Below are positions 21,774 through 32,559 of a stretch of DNA of 64,000 nucleotides, piece after piece. This DNA comes from Diplodia intermedia (taxonomy: Eukaryota; Ascomycota; Dothideomycetes; Botryosphaeriales; Botryosphaeriaceae), in NCBI GenBank assembly GCA_021495925.1, contig JAKEKT010000015.1, positions 310,001-374,000 of the forward strand, in the 5' to 3' direction. The position numbers and the translations under genes were made by a program. Under the pieces are notes generated by a model that saw only the letters and a program-made list of their open reading frames with translations, was not told the DNA's origin and ran no database searches. Position 1 is the first letter of the stretch. Each line of letters opens with the position of its first letter.

Positions 21774-24002
21774 TCACCGCTGCTGCTGCTGCTGCTGCTC
21801 AGCCTCAACCCTCTCCCTCTCCCTCTCCCTCACCTCATCCTCATCCGTCCCGTCGCTGGGCACCAGGCTCGCCCTCCGCTGCCCGCTCCCGCTCCCGCTG
21901 CGCGGCACGCCCAGGCCCACGCGCGCCAGCGCCGCCAGCACGTCTTCGTCTTCGATGCCGACCTCGCTCATGGCCTCCCACCGCTCTTGGTCGACGTCGA
22001 CATCGTCGACATCGTCGTCAACGTCGTCCAGGTGGAGGAGGAGGCCATCGTCGTCGTCGACGTCGACGTCGACGTCTCCCGAATGCAGTAGGTAGGCCTC
22101 CGCCTCCGACTCCGCCGCGGCCGCGTCCAGGACGTCGTTGTGGTTGTGGTCGTCGGCGACTTTCCTGTGGTTGTCGTGGTCGTGGTTGTCGTCGGCGACG
22201 CTGCTGTTGCCGTTGGTTGTCGTCGTGGTGGGCGGCGGCGGGTGGGAAGAGGAGGAGGAGATGGTGGAGGAGGAGGGAGGGTGCGCGGCGAGGTAGGATT
22301 GCAGCGCCCAGGCCCAGCCGAGCGACATGGCGAGCCAGACGCGGCGGTTGTGGGCGGCTTTTTCGGGGGAGATGGGCTTTGGCGGGGGTGGTGGTGGTGG
22401 TGGTGCCTGGGCGGGGGGCGGCGGGGCTTGGGGGGAGGGTTGGTCGGTGGTGGTGGGGGAGGACCAGGGGGCGCCGGAGGGGTAGAGGATGGTGAGGAGC
22501 TTGATGAGGAGGAAGGTCGTTGGGGGGATCGTGAGGAGGGTGTGGGGGGAGGGCGAGGGTCGCGTTTGGTTGTTGGGGTTGTCCGTCGTGGTGGCGGCGT
22601 CTTGAGGGACGACGGCAGTAGTAGTGTCTCGAAGCTGGTTGGACAGAGCCTTCGTCGGAACGCGGACGGTGACGCCGCAGAGGCCCGTTTCCTCGTCCAC
22701 GATCGCTTCTCCTTCTCTCGGTGCCTTCTTCCCTTCTTCGCCTCCCGCCGCCCTCGTGTCCTCCGAAGCCGCCGCCGTCGTCGTCAAGTCCCGATGGTTC
22801 CTCACAAGCCACCTCCCACACCACCCCAGCTTCGCCGCATCCTCCGTCAGCTGCCGCCTGCTCCTCTCCTTCCCTTCCCTCCCATCGCCATCGCTGTGCC
22901 ACCGATAGCACCTCAGCGGGCCGCCCTTGGTCGCCAGATCGACCAGATCCGCCGCCGTCCAACTGCCCACGTCCGTCCGGCATCTCGTCCGCGCGTGGGC
23001 GGTCCTGAAAAGCCAGCTCCTCCTCACCCCACCACCGGCGTCAGTCCTGTTGTTGCAAGACGCCATTCCCTCTCCCTCTCCGTCCTCCTCCCCCTCCTCC
23101 CCCTCCTCCGCTCCATGCAGCGCCACCCAATTCCCTTCCCCTTTCCCTTCCTCTCCATCCACCACACCGACACCACCACCACCCCCGCCCCCGCCCCCGC
23201 TGCCGCTACTACTACTACCACTCCCCACCGTCCCACCACTCCCGCTACTCCCCCCGCTCCCCTCGCTCACATGCCCGCGTCCTCTCCTCGCCGCCGCCAT
23301 CGTCCAGTTCTTGCTCGCACTGCTGCTGCCGCTACTCACGCTGCTGCTGCTGCTGCCCCTCCTCTTCCTCTGCACCGCCACCGGCCGCTCCGCTTTGGCA
23401 GCGGCAGGGACAGCGGCGGCGGCAACCCACGCCTCCAACGCGTCTGCGTACACGCGCTCGAAGCCGCGCGCCAGCTTCACGACGCGGACCCAGTGCGCGG
23501 CGGCGAGGGCGCGCGCCTCGGCGGGCGCGAGGGCGAGGTAGACGGGTGCCGTGGTCGTGGTCGTGGTCGCCGTGTTGAGGGAGTTGAGATCGTCGTCGTC
23601 GTCGTCGTCGTCGTCGTCATCGTCGGAAGCGGCGGAGTTGACGGCGGCGTCGTCCTCGTCGTCGTCATCGTCGGACGATAATGTGGACGGGGCCGGGGAG
23701 GAAGAGGTTGGCGGTGGTGACGTCGACGAGATGGAGGAAGTGGACGGGGCGGGAGGAGGAGGAGGAGGAGGGGAAGATTGGAGTGAGGCGGCGGTGAGGC
23801 CTGGGCCGTGTGGAGGTTGGCTGCTGCTGCTGCTGCGGCGGCGGCGGCGGCGGCGGTGGCGGTTCTGTTGTTGTTGTTGCTGCTGCTGCTGTTGCGCGTG
23901 GTGGTCGCCTTCGCGCACATCTTGCGCCGGCACGTGGAGTTGGGCCGCGACGAAGAATCTGTCGGCATCGTGCCAATGCTGCTTGGGGAGGGCTTGGCCC
24001 AT
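21774..24002 (-). CDS. Low-complexity hypothetical protein, 742 residues
   Basis: One uninterrupted frame from the ATG at 24002. The N-terminus MGQALPKQHWHDADRFFVAA and HVPAQDVREGDHHAQ look structured, then come a Gln run (10 residues), an Arg run, Pro/Ser-rich and Asp-rich tracts. More ordered segments are PVYLALAPAEARALAAAHWV (about residue 155), SWTAADLVDLATKGGPLRCY (about 340) and NRRVWLAMSLGWAWALQSYL (about 560). It ends with REREREVEAEQ-type charged sequence. I recognise no domain. The opposite strand also has a 513-codon frame, but it lacks ordered segments and is explained by GC-rich repeats. The Pro at position 6 argues against N-myristoylation despite the MG start. Possibly a regulatory or scaffold protein; function unknown. 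Confidence 0.6.
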   Translation of the reverse strand: MGQALPKQHWHDADRFFVAAQLHVPAQDVREGDHHAQQQQQQQQQQNRHRRRRRRRSSSSSQPPHGPGLTAASLQSSPPPPPPPAPSTSSISSTSPPPTSSSPAPSTLSSDDDDDEDDAAVNSAASDDDDDDDDDDDDLNSLNTATTTTTTAPVYLALAPAEARALAAAHWVRVVKLARGFERVYADALEAWVAAAAVPAAAKAERPVAVQRKRRGSSSSSVSSGSSSASKNWTMAAARRGRGHVSEGSGGSSGSGGTVGSGSSSSGSGGGGGGGGGVGVVDGEEGKGEGNWVALHGAEEGEEGEEDGEGEGMASCNNRTDAGGGVRRSWLFRTAHARTRCRTDVGSWTAADLVDLATKGGPLRCYRWHSDGDGREGKERSRRQLTEDAAKLGWCGRWLVRNHRDLTTTAAASEDTRAAGGEEGKKAPREGEAIVDEETGLCGVTVRVPTKALSNQLRDTTTAVVPQDAATTTDNPNNQTRPSPSPHTLLTIPPTTFLLIKLLTILYPSGAPWSSPTTTDQPSPQAPPPPAQAPPPPPPPPKPISPEKAAHNRRVWLAMSLGWAWALQSYLAAHPPSSSTISSSSSHPPPPTTTTTNGNSSVADDNHDHDNHRKVADDHNHNDVLDAAAAESEAEAYLLHSGDVDVDVDDDDGLLLHLDDVDDDVDDVDVDQERWEAMSEVGIEDEDVLAALARVGLGVPRSGSGSGQRRASLVPSDGTDEDEVRERERERVEAEQQQQQQR

Positions 24003-24599
24003 GGCGGCGGTCGCTTGTGCTGGGTGTGTGTGTGTGTGTGCGTGCGCGTGCTGTGTGTAGCGTCGCCCGCGTTCTCTGAAACTTGTGCGTGTTTCGCGGT
24101 GTCGGCGGGTTGAGGTCGAGGTGGTTCGAGCAAGGCTCGATCAATTGCCGGCTCGAAGGGGAATGTCCGGTGAGTCGAGGTGCTATAGCTGCGACGCGCT
24201 TGGCCGTCCGAAGCGCAAGTGTGTCGGGTGTGACGTGAGAAGGAAAGCGCGAGGACGGTAGGAACGAGGGGGAGCGAGGACTCGGTGATGGCGGGGCTGC
24301 GCGTCTTCCTGAAGAAAATAAAAGATAGCAAGCAGTGTCACCTGGGCGAAGATGAAGCAAGGTAGGACAAGTTTTCAGCACGTGATTCCAAGGTCCAGGG
24401 TCTAAGTCCGGGATCTAGGATAGTTCCGGCGTGATATCGAGCGTGGATCCCCTGCTGTGGAGACAATATAAGCCCGCCAGATATCGGTGCATTGGAAGGA
24501 AAGCAAATGGGATAATAGCCATGGGCAGCCGCACAGTCTGCAACGTGTATGCAGGGGTATCATTATGCCTATTTTCTCTATTACTTCGCAGCTCTAGAG
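24003..24599. other. Promoter region of the low-complexity gene
   Basis: Upstream region of the minus-strand gene ending at 24002, and 3' flank of the STRAP-like gene. A (GT)n run lies at 24023-24040 immediately 5' of the low-complexity gene's ATG. No other feature seen. Confidence 0.6.
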
Positions 24600-25863
24600 C
24601 TACCTCCAGAGACCGTAAGGGCCGGTTGTGAACTTCCACAACTTGATTGTGCCGTCCTCGCTGCCAGTCGCATACAGCTTTCCATCGGGCGAGAACATGC
24701 TTGTCCAGACCGGCCCATGGTGACCCTTGCCAATCTCTGACTCGACTCGTTAGCGTCCACATGCAAGGGGGAGCCCCGAGGATATCGCTTACCAAGTTCG
24801 TCCCCGGTGTTGAGGTCGAAGACATGCACCCACGTGTCGCTGCTGCTGCCGGCGACGAATTTCTCCTGCGCGCTGTGTAGTGCGACACTGGCCAAGTCAT
24901 ATTTTGTTGTCACGCTCTTGATGAGCGTTGCGGGCTGCCTTCCATCGAAGAAGTAAGCCGTCTTGCCCGCTGCAACACTCAGGATGCCGCCTCCCTGGCC
25001 GCCGTCGGCGCTCATGTTATCCAGCTCACAGCTTCCGAAGGTGCCGTCGACGGCGTATTCGCCAATTGTCGACTGCGTCCGCAGGTCCCACCACCTTATT
25101 TTCTTGTCTTCCGACGCCGTGATGATGATGTTGGGGTCATTTGCCCAGACGATGGACTTGATGGAACCCTGGTGCACCCCGGCGCCGATCTCGAAGCTTG
25201 CAGACGATGCGCCGTTGGGCTCTGTCGGCGACGGAGTTGCGCTGGTGCTCCTTGAAAGGTCGAAGATGCGGAGTCTCTTGCCAACAGTGCCGGTGGCGAG
25301 TATTTGCGGATGCGGCTGATTCGGGAAGGCGACGGCGCGGACGATGTGCTCGTGCTCGAGCGTGTGCAGGGCTTCGCCGGTTTGCGTATCCCACACCTTG
25401 GCCGAGAAGTCTGCGGAGCCGGTGGCGGCGAGGGTCGCGTCCGACGACAGGCGTGCCGACCAGACGGCGCCCTTGTGGCCCAGAAAAGTGCCTATCCAGT
25501 CACCAGTGACGCCGTTGCGCAGCATGGGGTTGTTGTCCTTGCAGGCGGAAATGAGGAAGTAGTCATCGTCAATGACGGACGAGAAGCTGATGTGGGTGAT
25601 GGGCCGCGAGTGGCCATGGCACGTCAAGGGGACGACTTTGACGGTTTCTGGAGCGTGTTGCGTCAGCGTATAGCTCTCATGCAGCACGATAGCTACGGAG
25701 TCGGTTCGCTTAGTGTTGCAACAGGGCGCGGTTGAAGCTCTTGTCCGGATGCTCCTGATCATCCATGTCCAGATGGATGCTTCCACCACCCGCCCTCTGA
25801 TTTGCAACACTGCGCGAACCCACGTCGTGTGTCCGCTGCACCGACGAACGTACCGGTAGCCAT
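24600..25863 (-). CDS. STRAP-like WD40 protein
   Basis: Seven-bladed propeller protein related to serine-threonine kinase receptor-associated protein (STRAP/UNRIP), which in animals is part of the SMN and other RNP assemblies; the fungal role is not settled. Exons 25863-25854, 25647-24793 and 24736-24600 give 333 residues. The 10-nt first exon (MAT plus one base) joins through a 206-nt intron to ETVKVVPLTCHGHSRPITHI. Propeller motifs visible in order include GHKGAVWSARLSSDATLAAT, SADFSAKVWDTQTGEALHTL, LRIFDLSRST, ASEDKKIRWWDLRTQ and, after the 56-nt second intron, EIGKGHHGPVWTSMFSPDGK then EDGTIKLWKF. Length matches the family. The short exon 1 is inferred from a GTACGT donor and the family start. 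It is divergent from BTB copy 3. Confidence 0.88.
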
Positions 25864-26946
25864 TGCGGGCGAAGGGGCCAAGAGGAGAGCGATGTGAGGC
25901 GGGGGGTGTGGTGTCGGCAGAGGCGTCCGGTCGGTCGGTGGATTAGAGGTGCTGTAGTTCCTGAGCAGGCGCGAACGAGGGTGAAACGTGGGCGCGAGAA
26001 GCCGAAAGCACCGTCGGGCTCTTGCAGATCCGGACCCTGGAAGCTAGTGGGGCTTTTTCGGAAGGCGCGTACTGTACAAAGAGACGGGGAGGGAATAAGG
26101 AAAGAAAAAAGAAGACTCGTGGGAGCTCGTCACGTCGTGAGAAAGGCGCCTGCTCTCGTCGCGGGGCTGGCGGCGGGGAGCGAGGTGATAGCAGAAGCGC
26201 CGCGTTAAGGTTGGGCGGCGGCTTTGTTATTTGCGGGAGAGCAGGCCACGGCGCGCCATGGTTCGCCCGCCCACATCTGCGCTACCGTGGAAAAACTGTT
26301 CGCCCGAGTCTGCCCTGAGACCGCACCTCTCACCTCGCCCTGATCCACTGCCGCCATCACACCCTGTCTCACCGGCTCATTGAACCATGCGATTGTGCGT
26401 TCAAGGCTGCCATCTCTACATGGGTGAATCCAAAGTCACAGACATGGCACTTGCTTCCGCCAATCATTGGCCAGCAAGTGCGGCGTCAGTAATCCGGCAG
26501 ATTGCAAACCTTTAGCGATTGGACACATCACCGCAAAGTGATGGGATTCATGGACTTCAGGTAAGAACTCAGCTGGACGCCACTGCAACCGGGGAATTCC
26601 ACCTATGCGCTGCCTTGTTGCAGTCAAGAGTTTGTATTCGAGTCGTCAAAACCGTAGAATCTCCATTGCAGCATCAGACCACATTCCTCTTCTTCTGTCC
26701 CCCACTAGAGACTGTTGGTCACCATTTTGTTCGTCGTGATCCAGTGTCGGCCAGAGAATCCAGTCGCAAGGATGGCCAGGCGCTGGTGCCTGCTTCATCC
26801 GCGGAAGCGCGGGCTGCACTCCTGCCAGCTTCGGCCCAGCTCGCATGGAACATACTGCGCGACTTCCCCGGAATAATACAGCAGCTCCCTCCATCTCCGC
26901 TACGCTCGTTCGCCACTGCTGCATCACCCGCTCGACGAAAAATCTC
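25864..26946. other. Divergent promoter region, STRAP-like / BTB copy 3
   Basis: About 1.1 kb. The first 450 bases are purine-rich on the plus strand; the rest is ordinary. Frames on both strands lack recognisable content. Nothing else seen. Confidence 0.6.
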
Positions 26947-27956
26947 ATGGAAGAATCCGCCATGACGATTGCAAACGACCCGTCTACTCACTCGTTGCTC
27001 GACCGCAGCAGTACCACGATTGGACACGCTGCCGGCATGAATACCTCGCAGGAGCAGCGGCTCAACATGCAGATCGATCCCGCTTACTACAGAAGCGGCG
27101 AGCACTCCGACATTGTTGTGTGCTATGGAAGTGGTGCTGATGCACGCGAGCGACTGCTCCACAAGATCGTCCTTTGTTCTCAGTCCGAGTTCTTCAAGCT
27201 CATGCTGGCCGCCCCGATGAAGGTAAGCCCTTATTCTGGATTCTATTTCTGTGGCGATTGTGGGAACAGGAGCCCGTACTGATATTCCATGATGTAGGAG
27301 TCCCGGGAGAGCATCGTTCACCTTCATGAGGACCCAGAACTCGTCGATTCAGCTCTTGATTTCATGTATCTTGGCGCCCTCACGTATGAGCTGCCCGACC
27401 ACGCCTCTCCTGCCGATGCAGCGATCCGCATCCTGGGCATCTACGAGATCGCCAATCAGTACATGATTGATGCGCTTCTGAACGCCACCGCCATCCGCTT
27501 CTCAGACCATCTCAAGCACAATCCTTCTCTGAGCGCCAACGTGGCCGTCTTGCGCGCCGCCTACTTGGACTTGACGCGTGACACACATGACCTGCGCAAG
27601 CTGATCGCTCGGGCGTACAACATCTGGGCACCGAACATTTCGCTCGAGATGGAGGAGTTCCTATTGGAGAACAAGGACGCGATTGGTCAGTGTGATTCCT
27701 ATGAATTCGTTCAAAGCATGCTCATATGTTTTCAGCCGATTACTTCTTCGAAATGGCCCATGAGCGCTTAGAGCTCGGTTCTCGCCGTGTCTGTTGGCAC
27801 TGCAATTATCAAGTCAACGTCTGTGTCACACCAGCCGATCTGACGGTCGAAAACCGCTATAACACGCCTGTCCGCAACGCCGATTTTCTCAAGCTTTGTC
27901 CATCTTGCGGAAATCCCTTACAGCTGAAGACCCTTGGCCCCATGCTGGAAGACTGA
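26947..27956 (+). CDS. BTB/POZ protein with C-terminal zinc ribbon (copy 3)
   Basis: Exons 26947-27222, 27298-27685 and 27736-27956 give 294 residues. Introns of 75 nt (phase 0, after Lys-92) and 50 nt (phase 1) sit at the same structural points as in copies 1 and 2, which supports descent from one gene. The N-terminus has a 40-residue extension before the BTB domain (HSDIVVCYGSGADARERLLH then KIVLCSQSEFFKLML). The C-terminal pairs are VCWHCNYQVNVC and LCPSCGNPL. The start at 26947 has a second Met six codons in (26962), so the true start could be either. It lies 12 kb from copy 2 with five other genes between. Function unknown; a Cullin-3-type adaptor role is only a family-based guess. Confidence 0.87.
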
Positions 27957-29286
27957 TTGGCTTGACGAAGGCTAATCTCGTCTCGGAGCAGAGATCACTG
28001 GTATCTGCTACAGAACGATGAGCAGAGGTGCATTGGCACCGAAGGGAAAAGTACGGATCATGATATCACCTTTGAGGCATGCAACAGTCGTCACCAAAAC
28101 TCTCGATTCTTTAATATTTTTCTTCCATTTTCTGCTGCAGTGCTCACAGACTCTTAGAGCTTGTGAGCAACTGCCATGCTATACAGAACATGAAGGCTAT
28201 ACTTCCACGAAAACAAAATCCGTCTGACTTGAAAGATAAACCGCAACGGCCATGTTAACCACTGCGGATCTCGATAATCAGCTTTCTACCACGAGACAAC
28301 ATCGCACTCGTCAGATTCGTTTTCGTCAGGATAAGTCATCGTGCTGTCTTAATTCGAGTCATAATCAGCTGTCGTGTTTTCCTCACTCAAGTAAGCATCA
28401 GACGTAAATCCATGACCTTTAAGGTCACCGTAGTACACCCCGTACTGGATGTGGTCAGTGAAAATTTTGTTGTCGTCAGCGAATCGATGCATACCTGGCA
28501 AAGCATCGAGCAGCCGCCTCATCCCGTCCTCCCTTTTGGCTTTCCTCTGCCGAGTGTAGCCCGTGATCTACTTCCACAAATGGGGACCGTCATCATGCGT
28601 TGCTGTGTTCGCTTGGTGTCTGTTCGTGTACGGCTTTTTTTTTCCCCACTGAATAAGACCCTAGCCAACAGCGGTCACTGCTAACCTACACAAGCATATG
28701 AGTACGCTCAGTGCGCACGGCGAGAATCGTGTGCCATCGCTTTCCCAGGGCGAAAAAAAAGCTCACCATTGTTGGTCCCGAGCATAAGCATTACCCAGTT
28801 GCCTCCCTCGAGATTTCAAGTGCCAGAGACCAAGCACATTTTCATTGGATATCGAAGTTCATGGAATGCGGAAGGTTCCATCAGTTTTGGATGTGGGTGG
28901 TGTGAACAAGGTTAAAAAAAAACCATTAAGAAAAACGGAATGATCTAGGCAACGTCCCGGTAAACCCAGTGCAGATACGAGATCACACTCACCAATAGAA
29001 GGCAACAGCAATTTGTTTGGCAGAGCCAAGGCTCGCTAAGCTGTCTTTGCCCCCAATACTTTCCCGAAGCGGTGTACAATGCAGGGTTTACGCCGGACAA
29101 GCCCGAAGAGGTGGGGAAACGAACGTTGACTGGATCATTGCCGAGCAAACCCATGCGGCCAGAATCTAAATATTGTTGCGGCAATTAAGGATGTCTTTTA
29201 AAAGGGCCGGAGTGGTCGGACATCGAGAGTTTTGTTTCCTTCCTGCATTATATCTGCTCCGAAGAAGCAAGCTTCATTCGACCAGC
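27957..29286. other. Intergenic region, AT-richer than average
   Basis: About 1.3 kb with a lower GC content than most of the window and many in-frame stops on both strands. Short A/T runs at 28636-28644, 28750-28757 and 28914-28922. No gene, repeat or transposon remnant that I can recognise. Confidence 0.55.
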
Positions 29287-30121
29287 ATGTTTGGCCTCAA
29301 GTCGAAAGCTTCCAGCATTTTGTTGGGTGTTCTCTTTTGCTCGGGAACCGCGCAGGCCGTGTGCTACAACATGAATGCGGAACAGGTACGTACAGCGAAC
29401 GACTTGCAATGCAGCGTGGAGGACGAAGCATTGATTGAATCTGGTTCGGTAAGCGTTGAGAATTGGCTGACACGCTATGCAGGATAGCTCTCTTCATGAG
29501 TGTACAAACATGCCCGAGTACAGCCCTCACCTGTCCTGCTGCCCTTCAGACTCGGTCTGCCTCGACAACGGCCTTTGCCTGAGCCCGTCGAACAACTCGC
29601 TCGAAGTGCTGTCCTACCAGGGATGCACCTGGTACTCCGGCGCCGCCGAGGCCTGTCCCGGCGCAGAATACTGCCGCCTCAAGAGTAATGCTCCTCCTTC
29701 CCCCATGACCACATTCCTCCAAGCGCGCCGGAAAACAAGCCGCTGACAAAAGAGCACACCTGCCGCATCAGACGCAACCGGATGGCAGTACCCGAAGGGC
29801 ACCAAGTGGAACATCATCCCGTGCCCGAACGGCAAGTACTGCTGCTCGGTCGACCGCGTCTCGGCCGACTGCTGCGCCGCCGAGGAGGAGGAAGACACGT
29901 TCGAGGTCAGCTTCGGCCGCGTGCGCGACTCGACGACGACCAGCTACCAGACGAACTGGGTCACGACGCCCACGACCGTTACGCTGCTGTCTGCGACCAC
30001 TTATACGCGGACCGCGACTGAGACGGTCTGCCCGACGGTGACGGAGACGGAGACGCTGGCTTCGGACGCTGCTGCTGCGTCGACGGTTGCACCTGCTCTG
30101 GCTGCCAGTTTCACTGCTTAG
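29287..30121 (+). CDS. Secreted Cys-rich protein, unknown function
   Basis: Exons 29287-29385, 29483-29684 and 29772-30121 give 216 residues. The N-terminus MFGLKSKASSILLGVLFCSG followed by TAQAVCYN is a signal peptide with a likely Ala-x-Ala cleavage site. The mature part has about 18 Cys, many in CC pairs (SCCPSDSVC, YCCSVDRV, DCCAAEEEE), so it should be disulphide-rich. Family-like segments are CTWYSGAAEACPGAEYC and WNIIPCPNGKYCC. The C-terminal 70 residues are Thr/Ser-rich and end in a short Ala-rich stretch; a full membrane helix or GPI signal, common in related surface proteins, is not present. Introns are 97 and 87 nt. Secretion is a solid inference; function is not known and an effector-like role would be speculation. 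Confidence 0.78.
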
Positions 30122-31027
30122 AGATGATATCTACGGCGGTCGAGAGGTCTTCTTGGCGGTTGAATGTTGGGATGAGGCACTCCATCCACACACACACACA
30201 CATACACAACGCCCCAACCATCCTCTTCTTTCCCGCCCCCTCAACCCCCATTCCTCCCATTCCACTCCCGATCAAACACCCCCAGACTCCTCTGCGCTGT
30301 CGGCATCACATCCAACGCCTTCACCGCCACCCCTCCCGGGCCTCTTCACCACCAACGCCACCGCCACCGCCTCCGTCACGAGGTGCTTGGATGGGCTGTT
30401 GCTTTTGTGTGTTAGATATTTACGTACGAAGTCGCCAAGCGCGGCATTGTTTTCTGTTGAAATTATAGGTACAATATTACAAAGCAAGACACTAGAGTAG
30501 TGGGGCTTTCGCCGCGCCCGTTGGTTAAGGGTGCCAGAATTGCCGTTTTCGGACACGGTGACTACGGAGATAGGTCTTCAACCTCATCGGACCTGATGAT
30601 AGCGTGGGTAAAGCAAATCGAGCCATGCGGCCGTAAATCTTGAGCAGATGTACACCGTATCTGCTTGTAAGACAATTTCCATAGAAAACACACGCTGGGA
30701 CCTGTCCTTTCTAAGTGAATAGCAAGGAAAGGAAATATGATAGAAAACAAGACGCAAAGCAGGAAGGTTGTGGGCAGGACTAGAGCCTACCATTTTCCCC
30801 TACTTCTTCGTACCAGTGAGTGACTTCTCACTCTTGGCGAAGACACTCCCAAAGAAAGAACACAAACACGATTCCACATGCGAAACCGACCGACAAGCTC
30901 CCACCCGCAACCTCAACACCACTCCCCCCCCTCCTCAGCAACAACTTCCGACCCCTCCCCATCTTCGACCCCCTCGGCCACCGGCCCACCACCACCACCA
31001 CCCCCACCGGTCTTTCCCCCGTCAGCA
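30122..31027. other. Intergenic region
   Basis: Between two convergent genes. Holds the CA repeat and C-rich sequence. Plus-strand open frames from about 30768 onward run antisense into the low-complexity gene and are not credible. Confidence 0.55.
30187..30202 (+). repeat. (CA)8 microsatellite
   Basis: Sixteen bases of uninterrupted CA in the 3' flank of the secreted Cys-rich gene. Confidence 0.9.
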
Positions 31028-32290
31028 TCAACCCCCGTCTCTCTCGGCCGCTCCTCCACGCCGCCGCTCATACGCCTTATCCATCGCCTTCAACCACACA
31101 TCCGCAGATACATTTCCCCTGAACGGCGACCGCGCAGCCTCGTCCACCCCCCGCCCGAGCGACCCCGGGCTACTCAACGGCGAGCTTCCGGCACCCCGAC
31201 CATCCAACGGCGAGCTCCACGGGTTGTCCCTCAGCCCGCCGCTCCCACTCGTCCCCACCGAGCTCCCCGACGTCGGCGGCGTCATGCCAACAAGTCCGCC
31301 GCCCGTGGCGGCTGTTCGTGATGGTGTTGTTGGTGGTGGTGATGGTGGCGGCAGCGACTCCCGTCTCGGCGCGGCGTGCTCGAGGAACGTGCTGGGGCCG
31401 CGCGACGTCGGCCAGTCCCAGCGGTGCAGCGTGAGCGGGGCCGTCTCGCTGCTGAGCTGCTCGTCGGAGGAGGAGGAGGAGGAGGAGGAATCGTCGTCGT
31501 CTTCTTCTTCTTCTTCGTCTTCGTCGTCGTCGTCGTCGTCGGAGTCGTCGTTGCAGGAAGAGTCGTAATAGTCTTCCGCGTAGTCGTCGGAGGAATCGTC
31601 GCAGTCGTCGTCGTCGTCGTCGTCGTCGGTGGGAGGAGGAGAAGGGCTGGGTTGGGGCGTGAGGTTTGGGTGGGTCACGTTGGGACGAGAAGAGGAGGAA
31701 GAGGAGAAGGAGGGTTGTGGAGTTGGGGGATTGGGTTGCGTGGGTGCTACTATGGAGACTGGGGTTCTGGTGCGTTGGAGGTTGGTGGTGTTGAAATCCC
31801 GAGTGGCAGGCGTCCGTGGTCCTCGGCGCTGGGTGGGGAGGCCTTGATTCCCAGGCGTTTGTGCTGGCGGCCGTGACGGCGTGAAGTGCATTTGCTGCTG
31901 CAGTCCAGGACGTTCAGATGGCAGGGTCCAGGGAGCGTGCATCTGCAGTGCTCGCCGTTGAGGGAGTGGCATCTGAGGGATACGCTGTTGCCGCCTGGGC
32001 GTTTGCCTTGCAGGCATCGATGTGAAATCATCCGTATTCGTCTGCACCGTCGATGAAGACGGATACGCAGTGTCATCCTCGGAGGCGGAATCCTCGTAGA
32101 AGAAGCCGTAGCCCTTCTTGCGGCCATGAGCGGCACTGGAGGCTGGTGAAGCCATACTATACGTAGCCGGCGGAGGGTGGTTGAAGCCGTGAGTAAAGCT
32201 TGATTCGGAGTTTCGGTGCGGTGCGGACGGTTGAGTTGGTCCACGGCCGCTGCAGCGTCTGTTCTTACGCGGTGTCTTTTGGGAGTCCAT
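31028..32290 (-). CDS. Low-complexity acidic hypothetical protein, 420 residues
   Basis: Single frame from the ATG at 32290. The N-terminus is basic and proline-rich (MDSQKTPRKNRRCSGRG), followed by HGRKKGYGFFYEDSASEDD, a segment with proline and Gln, then a long Asp/Glu/Ser tract around residues 220-275. The C-terminal part has ETAPLTLHRWDWPTSRGPST and ends GNVSADVWLKAMDKAYERRR then GG-rich sequence. The aromatic WLKAM-DKAYERRR end looks like a short conserved helix. No domain recognised; the composition fits a disordered nuclear or cell-cycle-type protein, which is inference. The plus-strand frames overlapping it are mirror images of the acidic repeats. Start context is reasonable. Confidence 0.62.
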   Translation of the reverse strand: MDSQKTPRKNRRCSGRGPTQPSAPHRNSESSFTHGFNHPPPATYSMASPASSAAHGRKKGYGFFYEDSASEDDTAYPSSSTVQTNTDDFTSMPARQTPRRQQRIPQMPLPQRRALQMHAPWTLPSERPGLQQQMHFTPSRPPAQTPGNQGLPTQRRGPRTPATRDFNTTNLQRTRTPVSIVAPTQPNPPTPQPSFSSSSSSRPNVTHPNLTPQPSPSPPPTDDDDDDDDCDDSSDDYAEDYYDSSCNDDSDDDDDDEDEEEEEDDDDSSSSSSSSDEQLSSETAPLTLHRWDWPTSRGPSTFLEHAAPRRESLPPPSPPPTTPSRTAATGGGLVGMTPPTSGSSVGTSGSGGLRDNPWSSPLDGRGAGSSPLSSPGSLGRGVDEAARSPFRGNVSADVWLKAMDKAYERRRGGAAERDGG

Positions 32291-32559
32291 GTTTCGACTA
32301 TGTGACAGAATATGGGTTTGGAGAAGTGGAGGGTGCAGAGGCGCCGTGGTGCTGGGGCGTGGCGGATAGCCGCATAAAACAAACGCAATACACTCTCAAG
32401 ACATGTCTCGAAGTGTGGCTGGACTGAAAAATCATCTTTGGGTCTGTGCGAAATCTCGTGTCTTTCTTGTCTTTTACCATGGTACAGTACAACTAGCGAA
32501 ATGTGTCAGGGTTCTGCAGTCATCGGACCCGTCTCTTGAACTCCTCCATCTCCGTTTGC

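Noticed and set aside
22140..23681. 513-codon open frame on the plus strand
   Set aside because: Composed of Val/Gly, Arg and Pro runs with no ordered segment; it mirrors the repeat-rich minus-strand gene, which has the longer frame and an ATG with sensible context.
25894..26318. Plus-strand open frames upstream of BTB copy 3
   Set aside because: Arg/Gly-rich with no family resemblance; lies in the divergent promoter region.
30768..31568. 266-codon plus-strand open frame
   Set aside because: Mirror of the acidic/Ser repeats in the minus-strand gene at 31028-32290; lacks ordered content.
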